DNA of 64,000 nt from Spirochaetales bacterium (lineage in GTDB: Bacteria > Spirochaetota > Spirochaetia > Sphaerochaetales > Sphaerochaetaceae). Numbering within the stretch: position 1 is the stretch's first letter; each line of letters opens with the position of its first letter. The position numbers and the translations under genes are program-made. The notes beneath the pieces are model-generated. The model ran no database searches and was not told the DNA's origin. It saw only the letters and a list, made by a program, of their open reading frames with translations. The stretch spans positions 304,568-368,567 of the forward strand of contig JAHDQJ010000006.1 in the NCBI GenBank assembly GCA_018433865.1, read 5' to 3'. Of the stretch, positions 1 to 8,837 are shown piece after piece.

Positions 1-1
1 G

Positions 2-319
2 GGTATCGGCAATACCTTGCTCGAGGAGTTCATACACCGTGACGGGTACTTGATGAACGGGAACATGGTGGACTTCAAGATACCGACGTCCATGGATTCC
101 GATGTGGAGATCGAGATGCGCTTGATCGAATCCTCACCGCATCCCGAGGGTCCCTACGGAGCGAAGGGTATCGGGGAACCGGCGATGTGCGCCACGCAGT
201 CGGCGGTCGCCTCTGCGGTCGCCCACGCTCTCGGTGTCCCGGTAGTCCACGTACCGATCAAGGGCGAGCATATTCTCGCTGCTTGCCGCAAGAGGTTGGA
301 GGAAGCAAATGATCGCTAG
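2..319 (+). CDS. xdhA: xanthine dehydrogenase, molybdopterin-binding subunit (C-terminal end, partial)
   Basis: Only the last ~105 codons are in the window; the reading frame is open from base 2. The family (XdhA/CoxL type) binds the molybdopterin cofactor and hydroxylates hypoxanthine or xanthine. The visible GAKGIGEPA motif, followed by an alanine-rich helix and a short C-terminal tail, is the typical end of the molybdenum domain. The stop overlaps the start of the FAD subunit by 11 bases, so the genes are co-transcribed and probably translationally coupled. Family assignment is secure from motif and neighbours; the exact substrate (xanthine or another N-heterocycle) is inferred from the purine genes further right. 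Confidence 0.88.
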   Translation, partial: GIGNTLLEEFIHRDGYLMNGNMVDFKIPTSMDSDVEIEMRLIESSPHPEGPYGAKGIGEPAMCATQSAVASAVAHALGVPVVHVPIKGEHILAACRKRLEEANDR

Positions 320-1190
320 ATTCGATTACCATGTGCCTGCCAGTTTGGATGAGGCCTGCGCACTCAAGAAAGAATATGGGAATACCGGAATCGTCGTAGC
401 CGGCGGTTCTGATGTCTATGCCAAGATGCACCTTGGCGATCATCTCTACGACCATGTCATCGACATCAAGAAGATCGAAGACATGCAGGGTATCCGATGG
501 TCGGAAACCGAGGGGCTTTCGCTCGGTGCTGCGGTGACGCACCACGAGATCGAGCGTCACCCGGTGATCAAGGAGCGCTACGACGTGTTGGTCCAAGGGG
601 TGCGGACGATCGGGTCCCTGCAGGTCCGCAACCGCGGGACTATCGGGGGGAACATCTGTACCGCCGCTCCCTCGGCAGACGGAATCGGGCCTTTGCTCGT
701 ATTGGATGCCTCGTGTGTGATCCATGGACTCGGTGGCGAACGTACCGTCCCGCTGAAGGACTTCTTCACCGGACCGAAGCAGACCGTCCTGGCGGATGAT
801 GAGGTTTTGGTCAGGGTGACCGTTCCCACCCCGGCACCATCATACGGTGGGGCTTATTTCAAATACGGCCGGCGCAATGCGATGGAAATCGCCCTGCTGG
901 GCATTTCGGTCTACCTGGAGGTTGCCGATGATGGCAAGACCTGCAGCGCGATGCGCATCGCCTTGGGCACCAGCGCGCCGATACCCATACGGGCACAGAA
1001 GACGGAAGCCTATTATATCGGCAAGGATTTGAGTGACAGACAGGTGGTGGAGGCGGCGAGCTCGATAATCCTTGAAGACGCCTCTCCGAGAAACAGCTGG
1101 AGAGCGGATGGCGAGTTCCGGCGCTCACTGCTGAAGCTGCTGGTACCGAGGACCGTACGGACCGCGTACGGCGCATTGACACGGGAGTAA
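309..1190 (+). CDS. xdhB: xanthine dehydrogenase, FAD-binding subunit
   Basis: This 293-residue protein matches the CoxM/XdhB family in length and layout. The AGGSD segment at residues 31-35 is the first FAD loop, and the run around residues 98-115 with [13 protein letters not shown] is the second FAD-contact signature. It passes electrons from the Fe-S subunit to the final acceptor through FAD. It starts with ATG inside the 3' end of the molybdenum subunit gene and is followed four bases later by the Fe-S subunit, so the three form one operon. Nothing looks truncated. Confidence 0.92.
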   Translation: MIARFDYHVPASLDEACALKKEYGNTGIVVAGGSDVYAKMHLGDHLYDHVIDIKKIEDMQGIRWSETEGLSLGAAVTHHEIERHPVIKERYDVLVQGVRTIGSLQVRNRGTIGGNICTAAPSADGIGPLLVLDASCVIHGLGGERTVPLKDFFTGPKQTVLADDEVLVRVTVPTPAPSYGGAYFKYGRRNAMEIALLGISVYLEVADDGKTCSAMRIALGTSAPIPIRAQKTEAYYIGKDLSDRQVVEAASSIILEDASPRNSWRADGEFRRSLLKLLVPRTVRTAYGALTRE

Positions 1191-1194
1191 GTGC

Positions 1195-1671
1195 ATGTTC
1201 AAGAAAGAAATCAATATCATGGTGAATAATGAGCACTATGTGCGTGAAGTTGCGGTGAACCGGACCCTCCTGGAGTTCCTCCGGGAAGACCTCGGTCTCA
1301 CCGGAGCGAAAGAGGGATGCAACGAGGGGGAGTGCGGGGCCTGTACCGTTCTGGTTGACGGGAAGCCGGTGAACTCCTGCCTCATGCTTGCAGTCGAGGC
1401 CGATGGCAGTTACATCCTGACAATCGAAGGCCTTGCGAAAGGCGATCTGTTGCACCCCTTGCAGCAGGCGTTCATCGACGAGGGTGCGGTCCAGTGTGGA
1501 TTCTGTACCCCGGGGATGATCATGACCGCGAAGGCGATTCTCGACGAGTACGGCAATCCGAGCGAGAAAGAGATCCGCAAGCTCATGGAGGGGAACCTCT
1601 GCCGTTGCACCGGGTACACCCGCGTCATCAAGACGGTGAAGAAGACCGCGGAAGCTTTGGCAGCAAAGTGA
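1195..1671 (+). CDS. xdhC: xanthine dehydrogenase, [2Fe-2S] subunit
   Basis: A 158-residue CoxS/XdhC-type protein. The N-terminal plant-ferredoxin cluster is visible as Cys42, Cys47, Cys50 and a fourth Cys near residue 62 (CNEGECGAC...C). The C-terminal four-helix domain carries the second cluster in QCGFCTPGM and [10 protein letters not shown]. It shuttles electrons between the molybdenum and FAD subunits. It begins four bases after the FAD gene and is the last gene of the operon; an imperfect hairpin (about 1683-1709) without a T-run follows. Confidence 0.93.
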   Translation: MFKKEINIMVNNEHYVREVAVNRTLLEFLREDLGLTGAKEGCNEGECGACTVLVDGKPVNSCLMLAVEADGSYILTIEGLAKGDLLHPLQQAFIDEGAVQCGFCTPGMIMTAKAILDEYGNPSEKEIRKLMEGNLCRCTGYTRVIKTVKKTAEALAAK

Positions 1672-1728
1672 TCGCATGATGGGCCGGTTTCCCGTGGGGG
1701 GGAATCGGCGCTGAGCGAATCGGTACGG

Positions 1729-1775
1729 TTGACAGGTCCCATGGTCGGTGATAAACTATCGATAATCGATAATTA
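1729..1775 (+). promoter_or_regulatory. promoter and operator of the dikinase ATP-grasp gene
   Basis: TTGACA at 1729-1734, a 17-base gap and TAAACT at 1752-1757 form a sigma-70-type promoter. It runs straight into TATCGATAATCGATAATTA at 1757-1775, whose core ATCGATAATCGAT is nearly palindromic. An almost identical sequence lies at the promoter of the other dikinase half (7746-7764), so I read this as an operator overlapping the transcription start. The transcript would carry a leader of roughly 120 bases. Confidence 0.65.
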
Positions 1776-1885
1776 ATGCGCCAGGTGATGCCCCGACGCT
1801 GGTGAAGCAGGGTGGAGGTTCGGACCGCAGCATTTTCGACGTGCCTCGGTACATGAAGGATGGATGCAATTCTGGGAGGAAACTC

Positions 1886-2860
1886 ATGGGATACCTGAGG
1901 AAAATCGCTGACCTGAGGAAGGACGAGGCAGTCATCACCGGTGGAAAGGCAGCCAACCTCGGCGAGTTGACCCAGAACGGATTCCCAGTCCCCGAGGGGT
2001 TCAACGTGACAGGGCCTGCCCTCGACTACCTTTGTGAAGCCAACAACCTCATGCCTCGGATCCTGCAGGTACTCGGGACCATGGATTTCGAAGACTACCA
2101 GGATATCGAGGCAAAGTCAGACAGTATCAGGAGCATGATCACAGAGGCGACGATTCCCCGGGACCTGCTTGAAGAGATGAAGCGGGAAATCGCCTCACTG
2201 AGAGAACCGGGGGGTGATGATCCGTTCGTGGCGGTCCGCTCCTCCGTGTCGGTCAAGGATAGTGACATCACCAGCTTCCCCGGTATGATGGATACCTATC
2301 ACTTCATCAAGGGTGAGGCACAGATCATCGAGCAGATTCGCAACTGCTGGGCTTCCCTGTATACCGCTCGCGCCATCTATCGCCGGCACCAGCAGGGTAT
2401 CGGACAGGACAAGGGCGTCATTGCCCCGTTGGTGCAGCGGATGGTGAACGCGGATGTCGCGGGCGTGCTGTTCACTGCGAACCCGATCACCAGCAATCGT
2501 GGCGAGGTGGTCATCGAGGCCAACTGGGGTCTCGGGGAATCCTTGGTATCGGGTGAGGCGATCGTCGATTATTTCGTCGTCAGCAGGACCGATCCGATGC
2601 AGATCACCGTCAAGAAGGTGATGCGCAAGAATATCATGGTCACCATCGACAGGGAAACGGGAGTCGGGCGCAAGAAGTACCCGCTGACCGGCAACCGGGT
2701 GACCGACTGCACATTGACCGACGAACAGTTGTTCGAGCTCGCCGACATGGGATTGCGGATCGAAACGGTGTTCGGCGTGCCACAGGATGTCGAATGGGCG
2801 TATGAGGATGGCGTGCTCTACCTGCTGCAGGCAAGGAAGATCAAGTCGTTGAAAGGATGA
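1886..2860 (+). CDS. pyruvate phosphate dikinase / PEP synthase, ATP-grasp (N-terminal) half
   Basis: A 324-residue protein consisting only of the PPDK_N nucleotide/pyruvate domain. Recognisable blocks are GGKAANLGEL near the start, FVAVRSS with SFPGMMDTY near residue 120, VLFTANPITS and ANWGLGESLVSGE in the middle, and DVEWAYE...LLQARK at the end. The ATG at 1886 is preferred over upstream starts because GGGAGGA sits five bases before it. A normal dikinase continues into phosphohistidine and PEP domains; here the protein stops right after the ATP-grasp fold, and those domains are encoded at 5340-7664 on the other strand. It probably autophosphorylates its separate partner. Alternatively it serves as a phosphate-transfer module for another protein. 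Confidence 0.85.
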   Translation: MGYLRKIADLRKDEAVITGGKAANLGELTQNGFPVPEGFNVTGPALDYLCEANNLMPRILQVLGTMDFEDYQDIEAKSDSIRSMITEATIPRDLLEEMKREIASLREPGGDDPFVAVRSSVSVKDSDITSFPGMMDTYHFIKGEAQIIEQIRNCWASLYTARAIYRRHQQGIGQDKGVIAPLVQRMVNADVAGVLFTANPITSNRGEVVIEANWGLGESLVSGEAIVDYFVVSRTDPMQITVKKVMRKNIMVTIDRETGVGRKKYPLTGNRVTDCTLTDEQLFELADMGLRIETVFGVPQDVEWAYEDGVLYLLQARKIKSLKG

Positions 2861-2980
2861 TACGTACGGGGGAAAGCCGAATGCCTTTCCTTCGTCATCA
2901 CGATAGACCGAGAACAGAGGCGACGGGAACTGAGGATTGAAGCCCTCCTGCCGCTTCCATCATGAATGAGGAGGACCCGG

Positions 2981-5047
2981 ATGGTCAAAAGAAATGTAGA
3001 GACCCGGCAGAACTACCGTGAAGGCCTGATCAAGCTGTTGGAATTGAAGGATTCGGATATCCGCATGTCGATCTTGCGCCAAGGCGCGAGTGCGATTGAC
3101 AAGGGTGTCCATATCGGAGGCGCGTTCAGCGCCGTAGTGCCGCTGGTGTCGCTCTATTACGGTGGGGCCATGGACTACGATGTGCAGGATCCTACGCGGA
3201 CTGACAAGGACCTGATGGTCCTGAGCAAGGGTCATGCCGTGGCCGCACTTGCTTCCGTGTATGCGGATGTGGGGTATTTTCCTCCCGAGGTCCTCGTGAA
3301 CTCCAGATCCCATGAGAGCATCCTCAATGGTCACCCAGGTCCCATCCTTCCCGGAGTCGCGATCGCCACTGGCCCGCTCGGCCAAGGACTGGCGGTTGCG
3401 CAAGGGTTTGCGCTCTACGCCAAGAACCACACCTCCAGCCGTGTGTTCGCAGTCACCGGTGATGGTGAGTTGCAGGAAGGAATCGTCTGGGAGGCGTTCA
3501 TGTTCGCCCCGCAGAAGCGCCTGGACAACTTCTGTGTCATCATCGACAAGAACCATGGTCAGTTGGATGACCACACGAAGCTTCATTTCAGCATGGATGG
3601 CCTCGACAGGCAGCTTGAAGCGTTCGGGTGGAAGGTCGTGCGTGTCGATGGGACGCGGTACAACCAGATTCTCAACGCCTTGGATGATTTCGTCAACGGC
3701 ACACCCGACGGACGGCCTACGGTGATCATCAGCGAGACATGCAAGGGATTCGGTGCATTCTCCGCAGGGTTGGACAAGCACAAGATCACCCTCGCCAACG
3801 ATGTCCTTGAGCAGGAGCTCGTGCTCCAGAAACAGCGTCGTGATGCACGAGAGCACGCATACGTACAGTATCTCGCAGCACTTGAGAGCGCGGGGGAGCA
3901 GGAAGTTGCGAAGGCACTCGAGAAAAAACGGATGGAGATCTACCAAGGACTTGGCTCCAAGGCGATATCGGCTCCTGTCCGCAACGGGAAGGTGCCTCCA
4001 CGCCAGAAACACATCAAGCTGACCGGCGAGCTGCCGAAGTATGGCATGAGCGACAAGGTGATGGCGAGTGATGTGATCACCAAGTGCATGAAGCTCTATG
4101 CGAACGACAGCAGGGTCTACTCGGTGGACAGTGATCTCGGTTCCACCAGCGGATTGCAGAGTGGGGTAGGCGCTGTCGACCAGAACCGCGCGATCAATGT
4201 CGGTATCGCGGAAGCGAACATGATGTGCATCGGCGAGGCGGTTGCTGCCAACGGCGGCAACGCATGGGTGAGCACATTCTGTCCCTTCTTCAACTGGCAG
4301 GTGATGCGCCGGATCGGTGTCAGCCAGCAGGAACGGATCGAGGCGATGGAAGATCCGAAGAATTGGCTCTCCGAGGGACATGAGCTCGATCTGACATTCG
4401 TGGCCACCGCGGCGAACCTCGACACGCAAGTCAACGGCGCCACGCACATGGGCAATGATGACAACCTGCTGTTCTCCACCATTCCCGGCCTCAAGATCAT
4501 CGACGTTTCATGCCCCAACCAGCTCGTATCGATCATCCGTTGGATCATGGAAGGCTCCAAGGGTCTGGTCTACCTTCGGATCATGCGTAGCGCATCGACG
4601 GCTCTCTATCCCGCGGGAACACAGTTCGTCTATGGGAAGGCCCATCGGATCGCGGGTGCTGAGAACGCGAAGGTCGCGATCATCTCCAGCGGCAGGGGCA
4701 GCCATGAGGCGCTCGCCGCGGCAAAACTTCTTGAAGGACAGGGCATCGCAGCCAGTGCGTACGATATGCCGTCCTTCGATCCTGAGACCATCGAACACCT
4801 GCTCGCACATACCGACACCCAGCTTCTCTTTGCTGAGCAGAACAACGGATACCTGTGGAACGCGTGTGCCAAGCTCGTGCTCGATCGCAAGATCGCGTGC
4901 GATGTCTCACGCTTGCATGCAGTGAATCTGAACAGGGAGGATGGTTCCTACCGGTTCATCCATTCGGCGACCTATGACGAATTGACCAAGCACTCGGCCC
5001 TCGACGCGACTTCCATCGCCAAGAAAGGTGCAGGATTGGTATCGTGA
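2981..5047 (+). CDS. tkt: transketolase
   Basis: A 688-residue full-length transketolase, transferring two-carbon ketol units between pentose phosphates with thiamine diphosphate. The N-terminal TPP domain shows LSKGHAVAAL, a glycine-rich GPLGQGLAVAQG stretch and GDGELQEG followed by the metal-binding Asn of DKNHGQ. The Pyr domain with NVGIAEANM and the C-terminal transketolase domain follow in the same chain, so it is not the split archaeal-type pair. GAGGAGG at 2968-2974 fixes the start at 2981. It lies about 120 bases after the ATP-grasp half and is probably co-transcribed with it, ending at a strong terminator. Confidence 0.93.
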   Translation: MVKRNVETRQNYREGLIKLLELKDSDIRMSILRQGASAIDKGVHIGGAFSAVVPLVSLYYGGAMDYDVQDPTRTDKDLMVLSKGHAVAALASVYADVGYFPPEVLVNSRSHESILNGHPGPILPGVAIATGPLGQGLAVAQGFALYAKNHTSSRVFAVTGDGELQEGIVWEAFMFAPQKRLDNFCVIIDKNHGQLDDHTKLHFSMDGLDRQLEAFGWKVVRVDGTRYNQILNALDDFVNGTPDGRPTVIISETCKGFGAFSAGLDKHKITLANDVLEQELVLQKQRRDAREHAYVQYLAALESAGEQEVAKALEKKRMEIYQGLGSKAISAPVRNGKVPPRQKHIKLTGELPKYGMSDKVMASDVITKCMKLYANDSRVYSVDSDLGSTSGLQSGVGAVDQNRAINVGIAEANMMCIGEAVAANGGNAWVSTFCPFFNWQVMRRIGVSQQERIEAMEDPKNWLSEGHELDLTFVATAANLDTQVNGATHMGNDDNLLFSTIPGLKIIDVSCPNQLVSIIRWIMEGSKGLVYLRIMRSASTALYPAGTQFVYGKAHRIAGAENAKVAIISSGRGSHEALAAAKLLEGQGIAASAYDMPSFDPETIEHLLAHTDTQLLFAEQNNGYLWNACAKLVLDRKIACDVSRLHAVNLNREDGSYRFIHSATYDELTKHSALDATSIAKKGAGLVS

Positions 5048-5160
5048 TCACATTCGTGGCTAGACGGACAGAGGTGAAGTAAGCGAGGAACTCATTTCCC
5101 ATGATCTTTGACACTCCAATCTCAAGATCGCCTGAACATCGAAGTCCGTAGCGCATATGT

Positions 5161-5200
5161 TCCCCTGGGGTCCCAACCTACCCCAGGGGATACTTTTCTT
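5161..5200 (+). terminator. rho-independent terminator after tkt
   Basis: TCCCCTGGGG (5161-5170) pairs perfectly with CCCCAGGGGA (5181-5190) across a ten-base loop, followed by TACTTTTCTT. It lies about 115 bases after the transketolase stop. Confidence 0.8.
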
Positions 5201-5247
5201 GAAGGTTCTTTGTCCGCTACAGCGTCACGTCCTGGCATGCATGATGA

Positions 5248-5273
5248 AATCGGCTGCCGTGTGGCAGCCGATT
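5248..5273 (-). terminator. hairpin terminator downstream of the dikinase C-half
   Basis: AATCGGCTGCC (5248-5258), loop GTGT, GGCAGCCGATT (5263-5273): a perfect 11-bp stem about 65 bases beyond the stop of the leftward dikinase gene. The T-run on the minus strand is weak, so it may act as a boundary hairpin rather than a classic terminator. Confidence 0.5.
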
Positions 5274-5339
5274 CCTTGCTCTCGATCGATATGTGTGTGG
5301 TGCACCTTGGCTTGGAGCTCTCTTGAGTGCGTCGCGCGT

Positions 5340-7664
5340 CTAGAAGCTGCCTTCCTCGGCCCTGTCGATTCCCTGCATCACCATGAGGTCTTCGTGCAGT
5401 TCCATCCAGACATCGTGGAATGATCCGCACATCACTCCGGTAAACTGCTTGATCTCACCTGCGAACACACGACTGGCGGCACACTGGAGACGACCTTGGT
5501 ATCGGGCAAGCCGCGGGAGGGCCTGCGCGAGCTTTCCGAGAATCGGCTGGATCCGATCATTGATCGACCTGAGCGCGTCGATCTGGATCTGGTCATAGGC
5601 GGCATCCCTGTGATCATTCACCACGCCGTTCTTCAACTGCCAGGTGTTGCACAACTCCTTGAACTCGGTATTGAGCGCAAGGAATTCCTTATAATTCGGG
5701 GAGAGGGCTTTGGAAAGCGCCGAGTCCTTGTGAGACTCCATCCTGCGCTGTTGTTCTTCGGTTCCTTCGACCGAGAGGGTATACATGTCGCGGCCTTCCA
5801 TGTGGTCGACCAATCCCTTTCGCTCGAGGTCCGCCATGATCTCGGTGGGAATCCATCCCAAGCTATCCATCAATCCGTCGGGTGTGATGAATCCGCGAAT
5901 CCGAAGCAGGTACAGGACAAAATCCTCATCGGCTGGCAGCACCAAGCCGGTCGGTGCGTCTGGATTCGGCGTCTCCGCCGCAGCGGAACAGCTTCCTCCG
6001 CTGCCGAAGGTGAACGGGACGTCCGCTGCCGACACGCGACCCGATGCGAGCAGTGCCTGGGCTGCCGCCAAGCGGCTGAGCGGAATCCTGAATGGCGAAC
6101 AACTTACCGAATCCAACCCAGCCCGTACGAAGAAGTCGACAGACTCGGGATTGCCCGCATGCTCTCCGCACACACTCAGCTTGATCGATGGTTTTGCTTG
6201 TCGTGACAGCTTGCATCCCATCTCCACCAAAACTCCGACACCGTCACGGTCCACGACTGCGAACGGGTTTTCCTTGAGGATTCCCTTCTTCGTGTAGGCG
6301 GGAAGCATGTTCGCTTCGACATCATCGCGGCTGAATGCAAACGTCATCTGCGTCAGGTCATTGGTCCCGAAGGAGAAAAATTCGGCATACTGTGCAAGAG
6401 CGTCGGCCACCAGCGCGGCTCTCGGCGTCTCAAGCATCGCGCCGATGGGGATGTCCATGTCTTTCAGTTCCGCGTGTCCCGCCTCTTCCAACGAGTCGGT
6501 CACCCACTTGCGGGCTATCGCCAACTCCTGCTCGTTGATCACCAGGGGAATCATGATCTCGATGTGGGGATCTTTGCCTTTGCGGACCAAATTCGCGGTT
6601 GCAGTCGCCAATGCACGGACCTGCATCTCATACAGGCCGTTGCGGACCATGCCCAGGCGGACTCCCCTCGTGCCGATCATGGGGTTTTTCTCATGCAGCC
6701 GCCGTACGGCGATGAGTTCCTTCTTCTCGACTGCAGTCAAGGTGCCTTTCGCCTCCTTGGCCGTGAGCTCCAGGAGGTCGGGAAGGAATTCGTGCAACGG
6801 CGGATCGAGCAGGCGAACCTTCACCGGCAACCCGTCCATCGCATCAAGCACCTGCTCAAAGTCGGTGACCTGGGCCTGCTCAAGCTGGCACAGGCTCTCC
6901 TGTGCGTCTTCTTCGGTCTCACTCAGGATGAAACGGCGCATCATCGGAAGCCGGTCGGGGGAAAGGAACATATGTTCCGTGCGGCACAGTCCGATGCCTC
7001 TTGCTCCCAAGGTCCGGCCCATTCTCGCGTCAACTTGGGTATCGGCATTCACCCGGACTTCGAAGTTTCCGGCTTCCATGACCTGGTCGGCCCAATCAAG
7101 CAGCTGAATCAACTCAGGAGGGGCTTCATGGGAACAGATTGCGAGTTTTCCGATATAGACCGCCCCGGAACCCCCGTCAATGGTGATGAAGTCGCCTTCC
7201 TTGACCATATTCCCATTGATTTCCACACCACCGGGAACGACGTGCACGTCGACGGCTCCGACCACAGCGGGCTTCCCCCAACCGCGGGCAACGATGGCCG
7301 CATGGGAACCCAAACCGCCGCGCGCAGTCAGGATACCCTTGGAAGATTGCATGCCCAGGATGTCGTCGGGATTCGTTTCGGGCCGTACCAGGATGACTGG
7401 GCGACCTTGGTCAGCCAAGGCGATCGCGCGACTCGCATCCAATACAACTTCCCCAACCGCAGCGCCGGGCGAAGCGGGCAGTCCTGTGGTAACGGGTTTG
7501 GCCTGTGTGATGTCACGGGTCAACCCAGCATGGAAAAACGTACTGAGTTCATCGGGATGAATCGAATTGATCGCTGCTGCTACAGAATCCGAACGTCGGT
7601 CTTGCAAGGCCAAACCAACGGCATCACGGATTTCCTGGTCGATAGAAATCTGTTTGGTCTCCAT
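5340..7664 (-). CDS. pyruvate phosphate dikinase, phosphohistidine and PEP-binding half with C-terminal extension
   Basis: A 774-residue protein lacking the ATP-grasp domain. It opens with the PPDK linker segment (IHPDELSTFFHAGL), then GLPASPGAA and the swivelling phosphohistidine domain with GGLGSHAAIVARGWGKP, then the PEP/pyruvate TIM barrel with FSFGTNDLTQM and the catalytic-Cys block SVCGEHAGNP. The regulatory Thr normally two residues before the His (GGMTSH) is Gly here. About 220 extra residues follow the barrel: a winged-helix-like segment and a helical region, as in some actinobacterial dikinases. ATG at 7664 has AGGGG just upstream; an in-frame upstream ATG would add 14 residues. It is convergent with tkt and shares an operator with the ATP-grasp gene. 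Confidence 0.85.
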   Translation of the reverse strand: METKQISIDQEIRDAVGLALQDRRSDSVAAAINSIHPDELSTFFHAGLTRDITQAKPVTTGLPASPGAAVGEVVLDASRAIALADQGRPVILVRPETNPDDILGMQSSKGILTARGGLGSHAAIVARGWGKPAVVGAVDVHVVPGGVEINGNMVKEGDFITIDGGSGAVYIGKLAICSHEAPPELIQLLDWADQVMEAGNFEVRVNADTQVDARMGRTLGARGIGLCRTEHMFLSPDRLPMMRRFILSETEEDAQESLCQLEQAQVTDFEQVLDAMDGLPVKVRLLDPPLHEFLPDLLELTAKEAKGTLTAVEKKELIAVRRLHEKNPMIGTRGVRLGMVRNGLYEMQVRALATATANLVRKGKDPHIEIMIPLVINEQELAIARKWVTDSLEEAGHAELKDMDIPIGAMLETPRAALVADALAQYAEFFSFGTNDLTQMTFAFSRDDVEANMLPAYTKKGILKENPFAVVDRDGVGVLVEMGCKLSRQAKPSIKLSVCGEHAGNPESVDFFVRAGLDSVSCSPFRIPLSRLAAAQALLASGRVSAADVPFTFGSGGSCSAAAETPNPDAPTGLVLPADEDFVLYLLRIRGFITPDGLMDSLGWIPTEIMADLERKGLVDHMEGRDMYTLSVEGTEEQQRRMESHKDSALSKALSPNYKEFLALNTEFKELCNTWQLKNGVVNDHRDAAYDQIQIDALRSINDRIQPILGKLAQALPRLARYQGRLQCAASRVFAGEIKQFTGVMCGSFHDVWMELHEDLMVMQGIDRAEEGSF

Positions 7665-7736
7665 GTTAACCCCTGAAAAAAAAAGATATAGCGGGAATAT
7701 CTTCACTGGTGAAGTGAACCACTATTCGATCTCGCG

Positions 7737-7764
7737 ATTATACATAATCGATAATCTATAATTA
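7737..7764 (-). promoter_or_regulatory. promoter and shared operator of the dikinase C-half
   Basis: On the minus strand TATAAT lies at 7742-7737; the -35 region is poor. Immediately upstream, the plus strand reads AATCGATAATCTATAATTA at 7746-7764, which matches 17 of 19 positions of the element at 1757-1775. Placement between -10 and -35 suggests control of this promoter by the same regulator. Confidence 0.6.
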
Positions 7765-7802
7765 TGTTACCATAACATTTGTCTCTCGTATAGGCGTAAA
7801 GG

Positions 7803-7842
7803 TAAAAAAAGGATGAAATGGCTCCCATGGACCGCATGAGCC
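7803..7842 (-). terminator. probable terminator of the DeoR-type gene
   Basis: Read leftward, GGCTCATG (7842-7835) pairs with CAT plus GAGCC (7828-7820, two-base bulge), followed after a short gap by seven T residues (7810-7804 on the minus strand). It lies 45 bases beyond the regulator stop. Confidence 0.45.
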
Positions 7843-7885
7843 GCGAAACGGGACCAGGGAAAGCGCCACGGCGTGAGCGAAGGAC

Positions 7886-8653
7886 TCATCCGCATGCCAC
7901 GATGATCGCATTGCCATGTGTGGCAAACGCTTCGACGATCTCATCGGAGGGGAGTTCGTCGGTGATCACCTGCTTGATCGCGGCCAACGGGCAGAATGTC
8001 ATGAGCGTGGACCTGCCGAATTTGCGATGGTCTGCAAGCAAAAAGATATCTTTTGCTTTTTTTGCTGCCAGGGATTTGGTGGCATTCTCTTCCGGGTAGG
8101 TGTTCGTTGCCCCGTTCGGAATGTTCAGGCCCGTGCATGCCAAGAATGCCTTGTGGATGTTGAATGCCTCGAGATATGCGGATGAATATTCACCGATGAA
8201 TGCACTGGTTTGCCTGTTGAATATTCCGGGAAGCACGATCAAGCGGCAGTTGGGCAACTTCATGGCTGAGTTGATCACGTGGTAGTTATTGGTGATTACG
8301 GTGCAACGGATATCCTGGTGCACGAAATCCAATATGTGTCGCGTCGTCGTTCCTGAGTCTATGAAGATGATGTCATGATCCTTGATGTACTCGGCAGCTT
8401 TTCGTGCGATGGCTCTCTTTGCCAGTACGATACGGTCTGCAGTGGCAATCTTCTGTTCCTGCACGGATACCTGTTCGCCAGTGAACCGGATTCCCCCATA
8501 GAATTTCTGAAAATACGGATCCCTTGCCATCGTTGCAACGTAGCGTCTGGTGGTGCTCATGGATACGTGGAATGTATCGCACAACTCGGTCAGTGTCACT
8601 TCCGGACGGGAGATGATGAATTTCCGTATCTCTTCAAGCAACTCTTCTTTCAT
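7886..8653 (-). CDS. DeoR-family transcriptional regulator (IolR-like position)
   Basis: A 255-residue repressor-type protein. The N-terminal helix-turn-helix is seen in TLTELCDTFHVSMSTTRRYV (about residues 18-40), and the rest is a DeoR sensor domain of the ribose-5-phosphate isomerase-like fold with IDSGTTTRHI and a lysine-rich AAKKAKDIFLLADHRKFG block that normally contacts a sugar phosphate. The ATG at 8653 has GGAAGGA upstream. It is divergent from a kinase/aldolase pair resembling IolC and IolJ, so it probably represses that pair and responds to a phosphorylated ketose-type intermediate. Confidence 0.85.
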   Translation of the reverse strand: MKEELLEEIRKFIISRPEVTLTELCDTFHVSMSTTRRYVATMARDPYFQKFYGGIRFTGEQVSVQEQKIATADRIVLAKRAIARKAAEYIKDHDIIFIDSGTTTRHILDFVHQDIRCTVITNNYHVINSAMKLPNCRLIVLPGIFNRQTSAFIGEYSSAYLEAFNIHKAFLACTGLNIPNGATNTYPEENATKSLAAKKAKDIFLLADHRKFGRSTLMTFCPLAAIKQVITDELPSDEIVEAFATHGNAIIVACG

Positions 8654-8698
8654 GGCCAGTCCTTCCTCATCGCAGATAGCAGGGTAAACTACCATTGA

Positions 8699-8772
8699 AA
8701 TATTGTCAATATTGTCAAAATATACGAAATACAATCCATGTAATTGTAAGTTTGATACTATTGATGTAGAAT
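8699..8772 (+). promoter_or_regulatory. promoter region of the kinase/aldolase operon with tandem operator repeats
   Basis: Two head-to-tail copies of AATATTGTC (8699-8707 and 8708-8716) lie between the divergent genes; such 9-bp direct repeats suit a DeoR-family operator. Downstream, TTGTAA (8744-8749), 17 bases, TAGAAT (8767-8772) is a good rightward promoter. Linking the repeats to the adjacent DeoR protein is inference. Confidence 0.5.
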
Positions 8773-8837
8773 TCAGCTGAAATTCTGTGTAATATGATCA
8801 ATGATCATGATGAAACACATACGGCGGAGGTGGTTTC

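Noticed and set aside
2960..4447. Long open frame antisense to transketolase
   Set aside because: It mirrors a well-conserved gene and its product is Arg/His-rich low-complexity; a codon-bias shadow.
6474..7676. 400-codon open frame antisense to the dikinase C-half
   Set aside because: The minus-strand protein has all PPDK motifs; the antisense product matches nothing and has no ribosome site.
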